The notes beneath the pieces were generated by a model that made no database searches, was not told the origin of the DNA, and saw only the letters and a list, made by a program, of their open reading frames with translations. Source: Fibrisoma limi BUZ 3 (GTDB lineage: Bacteria; Bacteroidota; Bacteroidia; Cytophagales; Spirosomataceae). From it: a stretch of DNA of 64,000 nucleotides. Below are positions 34,480 through 42,910 of this stretch, in pieces (position 1 is the stretch's first letter; each line of letters opens with the position of its first letter). The DNA lies in assembly GCF_000296815.2 (NCBI RefSeq), contig NZ_CAIT01000004.1:124001-188000 (forward strand). Reading direction: 5' to 3'. The position numbers were made by a program, and so were the translations under genes.

Positions 34480-35415
34480 ATGCAACGACGCAACTTTGTA
34501 AAATCAACATTTGGTCTAGCCGGAGCGGCAATAACTGGGGGAACCGCAGCCGGCGACTGGCATTCACAACCGGCTTCACTGGCCAAGAACAGTTTCAAAC
34601 TCAAGTACGCTCCGCACTTCGGCATGTTTGAGAACAGTGCCGGTAAAGACCTGATTGATCAGCTCAAGTTCATGGCTGACATGGGCTTCACCGCGCTGGA
34701 AGACAACGGCATGATGGGTCGCGATGCGGCTACGCAGGAAAAGATTGGCAAAGAGCTTGATCGACTCGGCATGACCATGGGTGTGTTCGTAGTCGATAAA
34801 GGGGGCAACTCACAGAACACCCTCGCGGCTGGTAAGAAAGAACACATCGACATTTTTCTGAATGGCTGCAAGCGCGCAGTTGAAACGGCTAAGCGCTGTA
34901 ACGCCAAGTGGATGACGGTCGTACCCGGTGATTTTGAGCGTAATCTGCCGATTGGTATTCAAACCGGCCATGTGATCGACGCGCTACGTCGGGGTGCCGA
35001 AATCCTGGAGCCAAATGGTTTAGTGATGGTGCTGGAACCGCTCAGCGATACGCCCAACCTGTTCCTGCGTACCTCCGATCAGACCTACGAAATCTGCCGT
35101 GGTGTAAACAGTTCCGCCTGTAAGATTCTGTTTGATATCTACCACATGCAGAAAAACGAAGGGCACATCATTCCGCACATCAATTGGGCCTGGAACGAAA
35201 TCGGGTATTTCCAGATTGGCGACAACCCCGGTCGGAAGGAGCCAACTACCGGCGAAATCAACTACAAGAAGGTGTTCGAGTACATCCACAAGAAGATGAA
35301 GGAAGACAACCGCGATTTTATCTTCGGTATGGAACACGGCAACTCAAAGCCCGGCAAAGATGGCGAGGTAGCGCTGATCAAAGCCTACGTCGAGTCGGAT
35401 AGTTTTCAGGTCTAA
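34480..35415 (+). CDS. Tat-exported TIM-barrel isomerase (hydroxypyruvate isomerase-like)
   Basis: A 311-residue protein with a twin-arginine signal peptide (RRNFVKSTFGLAGAAITGG), so it is exported folded. The rest is an AP-endonuclease-2-type TIM barrel of the hydroxypyruvate isomerase/sugar isomerase group. Metal-binding regions are visible as VLEPLSDTPN, FDIYHMQKNEGHI, QIGDNPGRKEPTTGEINY and FGMEHGNSKPG. The close match of these to hydroxypyruvate isomerases supports that subgroup, but a periplasmic enzyme may use another keto-sugar. It follows the PVC-type cytochrome protein and ends at a strong double terminator. Confidence 0.88.
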   Translation: MQRRNFVKSTFGLAGAAITGGTAAGDWHSQPASLAKNSFKLKYAPHFGMFENSAGKDLIDQLKFMADMGFTALEDNGMMGRDAATQEKIGKELDRLGMTMGVFVVDKGGNSQNTLAAGKKEHIDIFLNGCKRAVETAKRCNAKWMTVVPGDFERNLPIGIQTGHVIDALRRGAEILEPNGLVMVLEPLSDTPNLFLRTSDQTYEICRGVNSSACKILFDIYHMQKNEGHIIPHINWAWNEIGYFQIGDNPGRKEPTTGEINYKKVFEYIHKKMKEDNRDFIFGMEHGNSKPGKDGEVALIKAYVESDSFQV

Positions 35416-35423
35416 TCCATTCG

Positions 35424-35498
35424 GTACAATTCATAAAAAAAGGCCCGACCAGACGGTCGGGCCGACCAGACGGTCGGGCCTTTTTTTATGAATTGTAC
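35424..35498. terminator. Bidirectional terminator with duplicated hairpin
   Basis: The whole 75 bases form an inverted repeat with perfect 27-base arms: the left arm carries seven A, the right seven T. Inside, the unit ccgaccagacggtcgggcc occurs twice with a 17-base period (35445-35463 and 35462-35480), giving two alternative stem-loops. It lies between the stops of convergent genes (35415 and 35501) and can end both. Confidence 0.92.
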
Positions 35499-35500
35499 AA

Positions 35501-35812
35501 TTACTTCAATACAACTACAGAGTTTTCTTCGTTGGAAACCCCACTTGCTACATACTTATCAGCGTCCTTATCGTTTGTCCACTTCTCACCATCAAGTACA
35601 AAACGATACTGGTATTCTGCACCTACAGGGAGTTCGAGTGTCGTTTTGTATGAACCATCTTTTTGCTTCTTGAGGGGGGAGGCACTTACATCCCAGCCAT
35701 TAAATTCACCAGCCAGCGAAACAGTTTTAGCACCATTCACGGCATCGGCCGGTAATTCAAACGTTACTTTAGCAACCGGTTTACTTTTGAGAAATTGCTT
35801 GGCAACAGCCAT
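35501..35812 (-). CDS. Stand-alone glycogen-binding (CBM48/AMPK-type) domain protein
   Basis: A 103-residue cytoplasmic protein that consists almost only of an early-set/CBM48 domain. The pattern is KTVSLAGEFNGWD, then KKQKDGSYKTTLELPVGAEYQYRFVLDGEKW and ENSVVVL, as in the glycogen-binding domain of AMPK beta subunits and of isoamylases. The carbohydrate-contacting tryptophan and lysine positions appear kept. No catalytic domain is attached, so it may target glycogen or act as an adaptor. It ends at the shared bidirectional terminator and has a candidate -7 element upstream at 35839-35846. Confidence 0.85.
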   Translation of the reverse strand: MAVAKQFLKSKPVAKVTFELPADAVNGAKTVSLAGEFNGWDVSASPLKKQKDGSYKTTLELPVGAEYQYRFVLDGEKWTNDKDADKYVASGVSNEENSVVVLK

Positions 35813-35838
35813 ACGGATCGATTGTTTAGTTCGTGGGA

Positions 35839-35846
35839 CAAAATTA
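35839..35846 (-). promoter_or_regulatory. Candidate -7 element for the CBM48 gene
   Basis: The minus strand reads TAATTTTG, matching TAnnTTTG, 27 bases upstream of the ATG at 35812 in a very AT-rich stretch. The -33 element is not clear. Confidence 0.4.
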
Positions 35847-35959
35847 TATTACAAAAATTACAAGATCATAATAGTCAGGGTTTTAAGGGCTAAACTTCTT
35901 GCTAAAATACTAAGCAATGTATTTTGTTTTATACTGCCATCGAAAAAGTAGACAATTTT

Positions 35960-36643
35960 TTACTGTACGGCCCCTTCCCTATGTAAGTGGCTGTAAGTGC
36001 GGTATTCACGCGTCCAGTTGCGGGCTCCTTCCAGTGCAAAATAACAAAAAATCAGGTACTCAAGGCTGACCAGTTTTACCCCTTTTACGTAGTACATGTA
36101 GGCCGAAATCAGGTCAATAATCAACCAGAGGTACCAGCATTCCAGCTTCTTGGGGATCATCAGAAAGGTGGCGATGATGCTCATGGTGGTGGTGAACGAG
36201 TCCAGATACGGAAACGCACTCGGCTTGGTAAATAACACCGGGAACCACTCATGCAACCGACTCGCAGACGTACCCAGCAGGACGGTAACCAGCGACCCCG
36301 CCGATAGCCAGGTTAGTAGCTCCCGGGTAGTTAGCCGGGAAACGCGAAGTTCGCGCTGCCGGACCACTTCATCGGCCTCCGGATGCGTCCACCGCCACCA
36401 GCCGCGCAGGTAGGTGATGACGAAAAACACTTGCAGAAACATATCGGGATACAACTGAATTTGATAGAAGAGGAAGAAAAACAGGACTGCGCTCAGCACG
36501 CCCACCGGCCATGTCCAGGTGTTGTTGCGGGCAACCAGCCAGGTAGCCAGCCCGCCGGTGGAGACACCTATCAGTTCCAGGTAACTCATCGAGTAGCCCC
36601 AAAGAGTGAAGGCAATCGTATTAATGTCAAAAAAATCGGTCAT
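35960..36643 (-). CDS. pnuC: Nicotinamide riboside transporter PnuC
   Basis: A 227-residue inner-membrane protein with about seven hydrophobic segments. The PnuC core is clear: ELIGVSTGGLATWLVARNN, TWPVGVLSAVLFFFLFYQ, YPDMFLQVFFVITYLRGWW, then PKKLECWYLWLIIDLISAYMYY near the end. PnuC imports nicotinamide riboside by facilitated diffusion, with trapping by a kinase (NadR/NRK), neither of which is adjacent here. The gene stands alone, divergent from the Gfo/Idh/MocA gene, and the 113-base spacer holds weak -7-like elements for both directions. Confidence 0.92.
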   Translation of the reverse strand: MTDFFDINTIAFTLWGYSMSYLELIGVSTGGLATWLVARNNTWTWPVGVLSAVLFFFLFYQIQLYPDMFLQVFFVITYLRGWWRWTHPEADEVVRQRELRVSRLTTRELLTWLSAGSLVTVLLGTSASRLHEWFPVLFTKPSAFPYLDSFTTTMSIIATFLMIPKKLECWYLWLIIDLISAYMYYVKGVKLVSLEYLIFCYFALEGARNWTREYRTYSHLHREGAVQ

Positions 36644-36756
36644 AGTTGGAAGTAATCAGCGGGGGTTTTTACCTTTAGCCCTGCGAAAGTACAGCCTTAC
36701 CTTGGTTATGCCATACCGAATAAGGCAGCTTTGTTCACTAACCTAATAACCAGTCT

Positions 36757-37950
36757 ATGCAACGCATTGCCATGTTAGGGGGCGGCTTCATCGGCCGCTT
36801 TTATGCCGAATCACTACACGGCCAGCGCAGCCGCGACCGGGTGGTAGCCATCTACGCCCGCCGGGAAGAAACCGCTAAAAAGTTTGCTGACGACTACGGG
36901 TGCTCCGTCTGGTCGACTGATATGGAGGAGGTAATTGCTCATCCCGATGTCGATATGGTCTGCATTGCCTTGCCCAACAATCTCCATGAGCCTGCCGTTC
37001 AGCTTTGCGCCAAGCATAAAAAGAATGTAGTCTGTACGAAGCCGCTGGGACGTAACGCTGACGAGGCTTTACGCATGGTACAGGTGGTTGAAGAAGCTGG
37101 GATCTTTGCAGGATACCTGGAAGACCTATGCTACACGCCGAAGTTTCTGAAGGCGATGGAATCGGTTAAGAATGGTGCACTGGGACGTATTCTGTGGGCA
37201 AAGTCGCGCGAAACACACCCGGGCCCGCACTCGAACTGGTTCTGGGACAAGGAGCAGGCCGGTGGCGGTTGTATGCTCGACCTGGGCTGTCACTGCGTTG
37301 AGATTGCCCGTAATTTCATTGGTAAGGACGTACGGCCCGTAGAAGTGATGTGCTGGGCGGCTACGCAGGTGAAGCCAATCGATGCCGAGGACCACGCGAT
37401 CGCCCTTGTGAAGTACGAAAACGGCGCGATCGGCCAGTTTGAAGTGAGCTGGACATTCCGGGGTGGTATGGACCTGCGCGACGAGGTGATGGGTACCGAA
37501 GGAACGATCTGGATTAACAACTTCCTGCGCACCGGCTTCGAGATGTTCACGACCGGCAAAGGAGCCGACTACGTAGCGGAAAAAGCGGAATCCAACACGG
37601 GCTGGTTATTTCCCGTGGGCGATGAGGTCAACGACCTGGGCTACAACCACATGTTTACGGACATGTTCTTCGCGGCCGAGGAAGGCCGCGAAGCCGCTGA
37701 AACCTTCTACGATGGGTACGTCGTCAATGCCATTCTGGATGCGGCTTACAAATCGGCCGAAACCAAACAATGGGAACCGGTGAACCTGCCCGTGTGGCGC
37801 GGCAAAGAAGGCCTATCGCAGGAGCAAACCCTGACGGACTACGACGAGCAACACTATCTCATTAAAGAAGAAGTAACCCACGACGGCCGGCATAAGGTGA
37901 TCCTGAAGGAGAAAGCCAGCGGAAAAATCGTTGAGCGGGATTTGGTGTAA
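36757..37950 (+). CDS. Gfo/Idh/MocA-family oxidoreductase
   Basis: A 397-residue NAD(P)-dependent sugar or polyol dehydrogenase-like protein. The Rossmann motif is [13 protein letters not shown] at the N terminus. [12 protein letters not shown] (near residue 92) carries the catalytic-type lysine, and [15 protein letters not shown] holds the active-site histidine region in the C-terminal domain. There is no signal peptide, unlike many exported Bacteroidota members. Substrate is unknown. A hairpin terminator directly after its stop separates it from the SDR-ROK-SIS operon, though all may serve the same sugar pathway. Confidence 0.9.
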   Translation: MQRIAMLGGGFIGRFYAESLHGQRSRDRVVAIYARREETAKKFADDYGCSVWSTDMEEVIAHPDVDMVCIALPNNLHEPAVQLCAKHKKNVVCTKPLGRNADEALRMVQVVEEAGIFAGYLEDLCYTPKFLKAMESVKNGALGRILWAKSRETHPGPHSNWFWDKEQAGGGCMLDLGCHCVEIARNFIGKDVRPVEVMCWAATQVKPIDAEDHAIALVKYENGAIGQFEVSWTFRGGMDLRDEVMGTEGTIWINNFLRTGFEMFTTGKGADYVAEKAESNTGWLFPVGDEVNDLGYNHMFTDMFFAAEEGREAAETFYDGYVVNAILDAAYKSAETKQWEPVNLPVWRGKEGLSQEQTLTDYDEQHYLIKEEVTHDGRHKVILKEKASGKIVERDLV

Positions 37951-37952
37951 TG

Positions 37953-37990
37953 AAACTGGCGCAGGTACCAACCTTGCGCCAGTTTGTTTT
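37953..37990 (+). terminator. Terminator after Gfo/Idh/MocA gene
   Basis: Eleven-base arms (aaactggcgca / tgcgccagttt) with an 11-base loop are followed by a T-rich stretch (gtttt). Its position 3 bases after the stop supports placing the next gene's start at 38004 and not at the ATG at 37950. Confidence 0.75.
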
Positions 37991-38003
37991 CTACTTGCTT
38001 GAA

Positions 38004-38789
38004 ATGACCTGGCTTACTAACAAACGAATTGTCGTCGTAGGCGGCACAACCGGTATTGGCTTATCAGCGGCTCAGTCATTCGTTCGCGAAGGGGCCAGAG
38101 TTGTTGTTGTCGGGCGGAACCCGGAAAGCTGTACGGCGGCTGAACGGCAACTTAACGGCGATGGGCTGGCTATGTCGGGCGATGCGGCTGACCCACAAAC
38201 GGCCAATAAAGCGATCGCGTTGTGCCAAACCATTTTCGGGGGATTCGACGGGTTGTACCACGTAGCAGGTGGCAGTGGTCGACGCATGGGCGACGGACCC
38301 CTCCATGACCTGACGCTGGAAGGCTGGAACTTTACCGTCAACCTGAATCTGACCTCACTGATGCTGTCGAACCAGGCGGCTGTTCGGGCGTTTCGGGCGC
38401 AGAAAACCGGCGGAACCATTCTTAACATGGGCTCCGTGCTGGGTTCATCGCCTTCGCCGGCCTACTTCGCTACGCATGCCTACGCAGCCATGAAGTCGGC
38501 GGTGATTGGCTTTACCAAATCGGTAGCGGCTTACTACGCCCACGACAATATCCGCGTCAACGTACTGGCGCCGGCCTTAGTCGAAACGCCCATGGCCCAA
38601 CGAGCCGCCAATGACGATACCATTATGGCCTTCACCCGTACCAAACAACCCCTGGATGGCGGGCGCATCGGTCAGCCCAACGACCTCGACGGAGCCGCGG
38701 TTTATTTTATGTCCGATCAGTCAAAATTCACCACCGGGCAGGTATTGACCGTCGACGGCGGGTGGAGTGTTTCGGAAGGACAACTATGA
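38004..38789 (+). CDS. SDR-family oxidoreductase
   Basis: A 261-residue short-chain dehydrogenase. The dinucleotide motif is GGTTGIG at about residues 12-18, and HVAGGSG takes the NNAG position. The catalytic tyrosine and lysine are in HAYAAMKSA, and the C terminus ends FTTGQVLTVDGGW. ATG 38004 is preferred because the longer frame from 37950 would run through the upstream terminator. Its stop overlaps the next start by four bases (ATGA), so it opens a tightly packed operon SDR-ROK-SIS-cupin-GNAT. Substrate is probably a sugar or sugar derivative, judging from the neighbours. Confidence 0.9.
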   Translation: MTWLTNKRIVVVGGTTGIGLSAAQSFVREGARVVVVGRNPESCTAAERQLNGDGLAMSGDAADPQTANKAIALCQTIFGGFDGLYHVAGGSGRRMGDGPLHDLTLEGWNFTVNLNLTSLMLSNQAAVRAFRAQKTGGTILNMGSVLGSSPSPAYFATHAYAAMKSAVIGFTKSVAAYYAHDNIRVNVLAPALVETPMAQRAANDDTIMAFTRTKQPLDGGRIGQPNDLDGAAVYFMSDQSKFTTGQVLTVDGGWSVSEGQL

Positions 38790-39682
38790 ACGCGATCGGC
38801 ATTGACCTTGGTGGTACGTGGATCAAGGGCGTACTGATGGATATCTACACGGGCGAAATCGTCAAGCAGCTTTATCACCCGACCAACGGCGACAATGACC
38901 GAAGCGACGCCCATTGGAAACAGGCCGTCGCCGAAACAGTAGCTGATCTGCGGCAACAAAGCCCGGGATCGGTAAAGGCCGTTGGGTTGTCGGCACCGGG
39001 TTTGCCCAATGAGTCCAACCAGTACATTGCGTTCATGCCCGGCCGGTTGCAGGGACTGGAAGGCTTCCACTGGGGCCATTTCCTGAACGATCGTGTTTAC
39101 GTAGTGAACGACGCCCACGCGGCCCTGATGGCCGAAAGTCGCTTCGGGGTAGCCAAAGGGCACAGCAACGTAGTGATGTTAACGCTGGGAACGGGCGTCG
39201 GGGGCGGCATACTGATCGATGGAAAGCTGCACCAGGGTTCATTCCAGAAAGCGGGCCATGTAGGCCACATCACGGTCGATTCCGAAAGCGACCGCGACAT
39301 TACGGGCGTACCGGGTAGTCTGGAAGACGCGATTGGCAATGTTACCATACAGAAGCGGTCGCTGGGCCGGTTCTCCTCAACGTATCAACTGCTCGAAGCC
39401 TACAAACGGGGCGATTACTTTGCGCAGTGGCTCTGGCTTACGTCCGTGCGGAAGCTGGCGGTGGGAGTTAGCTCGCTGATTAACTGTTTCTCGCCGGAAC
39501 TGGTCGTGCTGGGGGGCGGCATCACGCAGGCCGAAGATGACCTGCTGCTGCCTTTAGCCGAATTCATGAGCTTATACGAATGGCGTCCCGGTGGGCAGGC
39601 CACGCCCGTCAAGATTGCCCATTTTGGCGATATGGCTGGTGCTATCGGGGCCGCGAGTTTTGCTATTCAGACATCACTATGA
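38786..39682 (+). CDS. ROK-family sugar kinase
   Basis: A 298-residue kinase of the ROK family. The phosphate-binding loop GIDLGGTWIKG lies at residues 5-15, the catalytic-type region is VVNDAHAALMAE, and the second phosphate motif is TLGTGVGGGILIDG. The ROK zinc motif (CxCGxxGCxE) is missing: the corresponding stretch HVGHITVDSESDRDITGVPG has no cysteine. Some ROK members lack zinc, so the enzyme may still be active. Likely substrates are hexoses or N-acetylhexosamines. It overlaps both neighbours by four bases, and the SIS-domain gene downstream suggests that the phosphorylated sugar is isomerised next. Confidence 0.9.
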   Translation: MNAIGIDLGGTWIKGVLMDIYTGEIVKQLYHPTNGDNDRSDAHWKQAVAETVADLRQQSPGSVKAVGLSAPGLPNESNQYIAFMPGRLQGLEGFHWGHFLNDRVYVVNDAHAALMAESRFGVAKGHSNVVMLTLGTGVGGGILIDGKLHQGSFQKAGHVGHITVDSESDRDITGVPGSLEDAIGNVTIQKRSLGRFSSTYQLLEAYKRGDYFAQWLWLTSVRKLAVGVSSLINCFSPELVVLGGGITQAEDDLLLPLAEFMSLYEWRPGGQATPVKIAHFGDMAGAIGAASFAIQTSL

Positions 39683-40485
39683 TTCAACAATACCTTCAAA
39701 AATGCCGTGCTATTCTCGATACGGTCGAGCAGCAGCAGGCGCAGGTACAGCAGGCCGCCCGCTGGTTCGCTGATTCCATCCTGGCCGGCCGGATGGTGCA
39801 CGTCTTCGGCTCCGGCCACAGCCGGATTATGGTCGAGGAGATGTGGCCGCGCTACGGTTCCTTTCCTGGCTTTAACCCCATCGTTGAGCTATCGCTGACG
39901 TTCCATAACCTGGTCGTCGGGGCAAACGGCCAGCGGCAGGCCATGTTCCTGGAGAATGTACCGGGCCTGGCCGACCGCATTCTACGTAACTTCGACCTGA
40001 GTGCTCAGGATTCCGCGCTGATCATTTCGTCGTCGGGCTGCAACGTCGTACCAATTGAAATGGCTGAACTATTCCAGCGACACAGCGTCAGGGTCGTGGC
40101 ACTGATTACGAAGGAACACTCCGAAAAAAGCACCAGCAAACGCGCTGATGGCAAAAAACTCGGCGATTTTGCAGATCTGGTTTTAGATACAGGTGCCCCC
40201 GTCGGTGACGCGATGGTGACGGTGCCGGGACTGGACACGCCCGTAGCACCGGGTAGCACGGTCGGTGGCGCGGTGCTGGTCAACTGCATCAAAGCCGAGG
40301 TTGCCCGTCTGCTGACTGAAGCCGGGCAGCCGCCTAACGTCCTGAGTGCCGGGGCTGTTGTTGGCTCCGAACGGGCCGTGGAACTGTTCGAAGCCGCTTA
40401 CGATGAGCACGCACACCGGCTGGCTAAGCTCTACGAAAACGTAGGGATTGCTTCCTACGTATCAAAATCAAACGCTCATGAATAA
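39679..40485 (+). CDS. SIS-domain phosphosugar-binding protein
   Basis: A 268-residue protein with a sugar isomerase (SIS) domain over most of its length. Typical motifs are HVFGSGHSRIMVEEMWPRYG and the phosphate-binding ALIISSSGCN; it fits the UPF0309-type group. The start at ATG 39679 gives the ATGA overlap with the kinase gene. It likely isomerises, or releases a side group from, a phosphorylated sugar or amino sugar made by the ROK kinase. The precise reaction is not deducible. The next gene, a cupin, overlaps its end by eight bases. Confidence 0.88.
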   Translation: MIQQYLQKCRAILDTVEQQQAQVQQAARWFADSILAGRMVHVFGSGHSRIMVEEMWPRYGSFPGFNPIVELSLTFHNLVVGANGQRQAMFLENVPGLADRILRNFDLSAQDSALIISSSGCNVVPIEMAELFQRHSVRVVALITKEHSEKSTSKRADGKKLGDFADLVLDTGAPVGDAMVTVPGLDTPVAPGSTVGGAVLVNCIKAEVARLLTEAGQPPNVLSAGAVVGSERAVELFEAAYDEHAHRLAKLYENVGIASYVSKSNAHE

Positions 40486-40840
40486 GATCAACGTCATTGA
40501 CAAATACGGCCTGTTCAACGACCATTGGAATCCGCGTATTATCGGTGAACTCAACGGCCAGCACGTTAAAATTGCCAAGGTGAAGGATGAATTTATCTGG
40601 CACAGTCACGAGCAGGAAGACGAACTGTTTCTGGTATGGAAAGGGACGTTAATCATGGATTTTCGGGACAAAACCGTTGAGATAGCCCCCGGCGAAATGC
40701 TGATAGTGCCCAAAGGCGTTGAGCATCGGCCACGAACCAATGGCGAAGAGGTCTGGATCATGATGCTGGAGCCGACCACTACTGTTAACACAGGGGCGGT
40801 CGACAACGAACGTACCCGGAAGGAACTAGAGAGTATCTGA
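40478..40840 (+). CDS. Cupin-domain protein
   Basis: A 120-residue single-domain cupin. Motif 1 is WHSHEQEDELFLVWKG (His, His and Glu metal ligands), and motif 2 is PKGVEHRPRTNG with the fourth ligand histidine. The beta-barrel pattern continues through VWIMMLEP. Small cupins of this type include sugar-phosphate isomerases and metal-dependent enzymes of unknown activity. ATG 40478 overlaps the SIS gene by eight bases, so it belongs to the sugar operon. Binding of a sugar product of that pathway is plausible, but nothing in the sequence fixes the substrate. Confidence 0.88.
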   Translation: MNKINVIDKYGLFNDHWNPRIIGELNGQHVKIAKVKDEFIWHSHEQEDELFLVWKGTLIMDFRDKTVEIAPGEMLIVPKGVEHRPRTNGEEVWIMMLEPTTTVNTGAVDNERTRKELESI

Positions 40841-40845
40841 GTCGT

Positions 40846-41355
40846 ATGATCAATACCCGGCGCCTGACCCTTGTTCCACTGACCCTCCAGCAGCTTCAAC
40901 TGCACGTTGCGGATAGCCACCGGCTGGAGCAGACGATGGGTTTACTGCCCGGCCATCGGCAGGTGACGGAGCCGTTGCTCAGCATAATCGTTCACTTCAC
41001 TGTTCCCCGGTTGAAAGACCCTGCCTTTGATCCTATTTTCCATACGATCTGGATTGCCATTGATCGCGAAAAACGACAGATTGTCGCCGATGCCAAGTTC
41101 AAAGGTGAGCCCGACGAAACCGGTACGGTCGAGATTGGCTACGGTACCTACCCGGCTTTTCAGCGGCTGGGCTACATGAGCGAAATGGTGAGCGGACTGC
41201 TGGCCTGGGCAAAGCAGCAATCTGACATACGGCGTGTGGTGGCCGATACGGACGTGGAGAACGTAGCGTCCCAAAAAGTGCTGGAAAAAAACGGATTTCG
41301 CCTGTTCGGACGGGTCGAGCATCTGCTGTGGTGGGAGTTTGTGTTCGATGAGTAG
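40846..41355 (+). CDS. GNAT-family N-acetyltransferase (RimJ/RimL-like)
   Basis: A 169-residue acetyltransferase. It starts MINTRRLTLVPLTLQQLQLH, the usual opening of RimJ/RimL-type GNATs. The central strand VEIGYGTYPAFQRLGYMSEMV holds the acetyl-CoA loop (QRLGYM in place of QxxGxG). The C-terminal motif DVENVASQKVLEKNGFRLFGR is well kept. It lies five bases after the cupin gene and probably ends the operon. Targets may be a protein N terminus, an amine or an amino sugar; the neighbours favour nothing definite. Confidence 0.88.
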   Translation: MINTRRLTLVPLTLQQLQLHVADSHRLEQTMGLLPGHRQVTEPLLSIIVHFTVPRLKDPAFDPIFHTIWIAIDREKRQIVADAKFKGEPDETGTVEIGYGTYPAFQRLGYMSEMVSGLLAWAKQQSDIRRVVADTDVENVASQKVLEKNGFRLFGRVEHLLWWEFVFDE

Positions 41356-41418
41356 CCGCAGTTGAGCAAAATCAATTCTTATCTAAATTTCAGTGAAGTT
41401 TACGTTCATTTTTACCTA

Positions 41419-41787
41419 ATGAAAGATCTGATCGAAGCGTATCTCGCGGCTTACAACCGGATGGACGTAATCGGCATGCTGGACCTGTTACACGACGACG
41501 TTGTGTTCGAGAACGTATCGAATACCGATGGCGTTCTGACCATCCACGGCAAAGCCGCTTTCGCTGAACTGGCTCATCGTTCGGTTGAGTTGTTCTCCGA
41601 GCGAACGCAGTTGGTACGTTCAATGGTTCTGGGCGACGACGTAGCCGCGGTTGAGGTCGATTACCACGCTACGTTGGCGCATGACCTGTCCGATGCGAAG
41701 AAAGCAGGCGATACGCTGGCCATCCGTGGTGTCAGTTTCTTTCGCTTCAAAGACGGTAAAATTTCTCAACTAACCGATTATAGTTAA
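41419..41787 (+). CDS. NTF2-like (SnoaL-type) protein
   Basis: A 122-residue protein with the cone-shaped NTF2-like fold signature: an N-terminal helix (LIEAYLAAYNRMDVIGMLDLLHDDVVFEN), the strand region VAAVEVDYHATLAHDL, and a final strand FFRFKDGKISQLTDY. Such proteins include polyketide cyclases, isomerases and many unknowns. The ATG at 41419 removes an implausible 19-residue extension from an upstream TTG. It stands between the sugar operon and the MetE-like gene and ends directly before a purine-rich repeat. Function is unknown. Confidence 0.8.
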   Translation: MKDLIEAYLAAYNRMDVIGMLDLLHDDVVFENVSNTDGVLTIHGKAAFAELAHRSVELFSERTQLVRSMVLGDDVAAVEVDYHATLAHDLSDAKKAGDTLAIRGVSFFRFKDGKISQLTDYS

Positions 41788-41788
41788 A

Positions 41789-41850
41789 AAAGGAGGAGGG
41801 AGTAACGGAGAAAGGTTATAAACCAGTTACGTCCTTTCTCCTTCCTCCCT
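41789..41850. repeat. Purine/pyrimidine inverted repeat
   Basis: A purine-rich stretch (41789-41815) is mirrored by a pyrimidine-rich one (41833-41870). The exact stem is ggagaaagg / cctttctcc at 41807-41815 and 41833-41841, with looser pairing outside. It belongs to a set of similar tracts at 51.8, 55.0 and 58.1 kb. Confidence 0.65.
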
Positions 41851-41872
41851 TTCTTCCCCTTTCACCTTTTCC

Positions 41873-42910
41873 ATGCAACCCGTACCTATCAAAACCACCG
41901 TTGTCGGCTCGATGCCGTTTCCTGGTTGGCTTGAGTTTTCAAGCCAGAATCTTTCCGCGTTTGGGCCCGCCGACATCAACGAAATGATTGAAGACGCTGT
42001 TGTGGCATCCGTGCACGATCAGGTCGCGGCTGGGCTCGATGTCATCACCGACGGCGAACAAACCCGCTTCGATTTCAACCTGTCGTTCTACGGCTACATC
42101 AAGGGCATCCAGAACAACGAAACTGAACTTCGTCGATTCGGGCCACCCGCTCACGACCAGCGCGGTAAGCACAACATTGTTGAGCCGCTGACCGCCCCGA
42201 GGGGGCTGGGCGTCGTGGAAGAATACCAGCGTCTGAAACGACTGGCACAGGAAGGGCAGGGGCTAAAAGTGTCTATTCCCGGGCCTTATACGCTCAGCGG
42301 ACGGTTGCTGCCGGGCAATTTTTACAAAGATCGCTGGGAGATAACCGAAGCGCTGCTGCCGTTGGTCAGTAAAGAAATCGCCGATCTGGTGGCGCTGGGC
42401 GTTCCCGAAATCTGCGTCGATGAACCGTCGATGAGCTGCTACGCGTACAGGGAGGACACGAAACGCTTTGTCGACATTTTTAACCGGACGGTAGCGCCGG
42501 GTGTGGGTAAAACGCGGTTGTCCATGCACCTCTGTTTCGGCAATTACAAAGGCCGCTCGGTCGGCAAGAAGACCATTGCGCCCATGCTCCCCGACTTCCT
42601 GGACATGACGGTTGACGAACTTCATTCCGAGATGACCATTCTCAATTTTGCGGAAGTGAACCTGCTGGAAAGATTCGCCGAGAAATTCGACGTAGCGGTG
42701 GGGGTCATCGACGTGAAAAGCTACTACATCGAAACACCCGACGACGTAGCCGAACGTATCCGCAAATGCCTGCCTTACGTACCGGCCGACAAACTGGCCG
42801 TTGCGCCCGATTGTGGCCTGAGCCAGACCGCCCGCTGGGCCGCGAAGCAAAAGCTGGCCAACATGGTGGCCGGGGCCAGAAAGGTGCGGCAGGAGCTTGG
42901 GGTTGTATAG
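41873..42910 (+). CDS. MetE C-terminal-domain (methionine synthase II-like) protein
   Basis: A 345-residue TIM-barrel protein matching only the catalytic C-terminal half of cobalamin-independent methionine synthase. It opens TTVVGSMPFPGW. VITDGEQTRFDF and SIPGPYTL follow. The zinc-ligand regions are LSMHLCFGNY (His and Cys), the ILNFAEVNLLERF region (probable Glu) and APDCGLSQT (Cys). Lacking the N-terminal half, it is unlikely to use polyglutamyl methyltetrahydrofolate as true MetE does, and resembles archaeal core-MetE or epoxyalkane/thiol-transferase types. The methyl donor is unknown. Its neighbours are unrelated to methionine. Confidence 0.85.
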   Translation: MQPVPIKTTVVGSMPFPGWLEFSSQNLSAFGPADINEMIEDAVVASVHDQVAAGLDVITDGEQTRFDFNLSFYGYIKGIQNNETELRRFGPPAHDQRGKHNIVEPLTAPRGLGVVEEYQRLKRLAQEGQGLKVSIPGPYTLSGRLLPGNFYKDRWEITEALLPLVSKEIADLVALGVPEICVDEPSMSCYAYREDTKRFVDIFNRTVAPGVGKTRLSMHLCFGNYKGRSVGKKTIAPMLPDFLDMTVDELHSEMTILNFAEVNLLERFAEKFDVAVGVIDVKSYYIETPDDVAERIRKCLPYVPADKLAVAPDCGLSQTARWAAKQKLANMVAGARKVRQELGVV

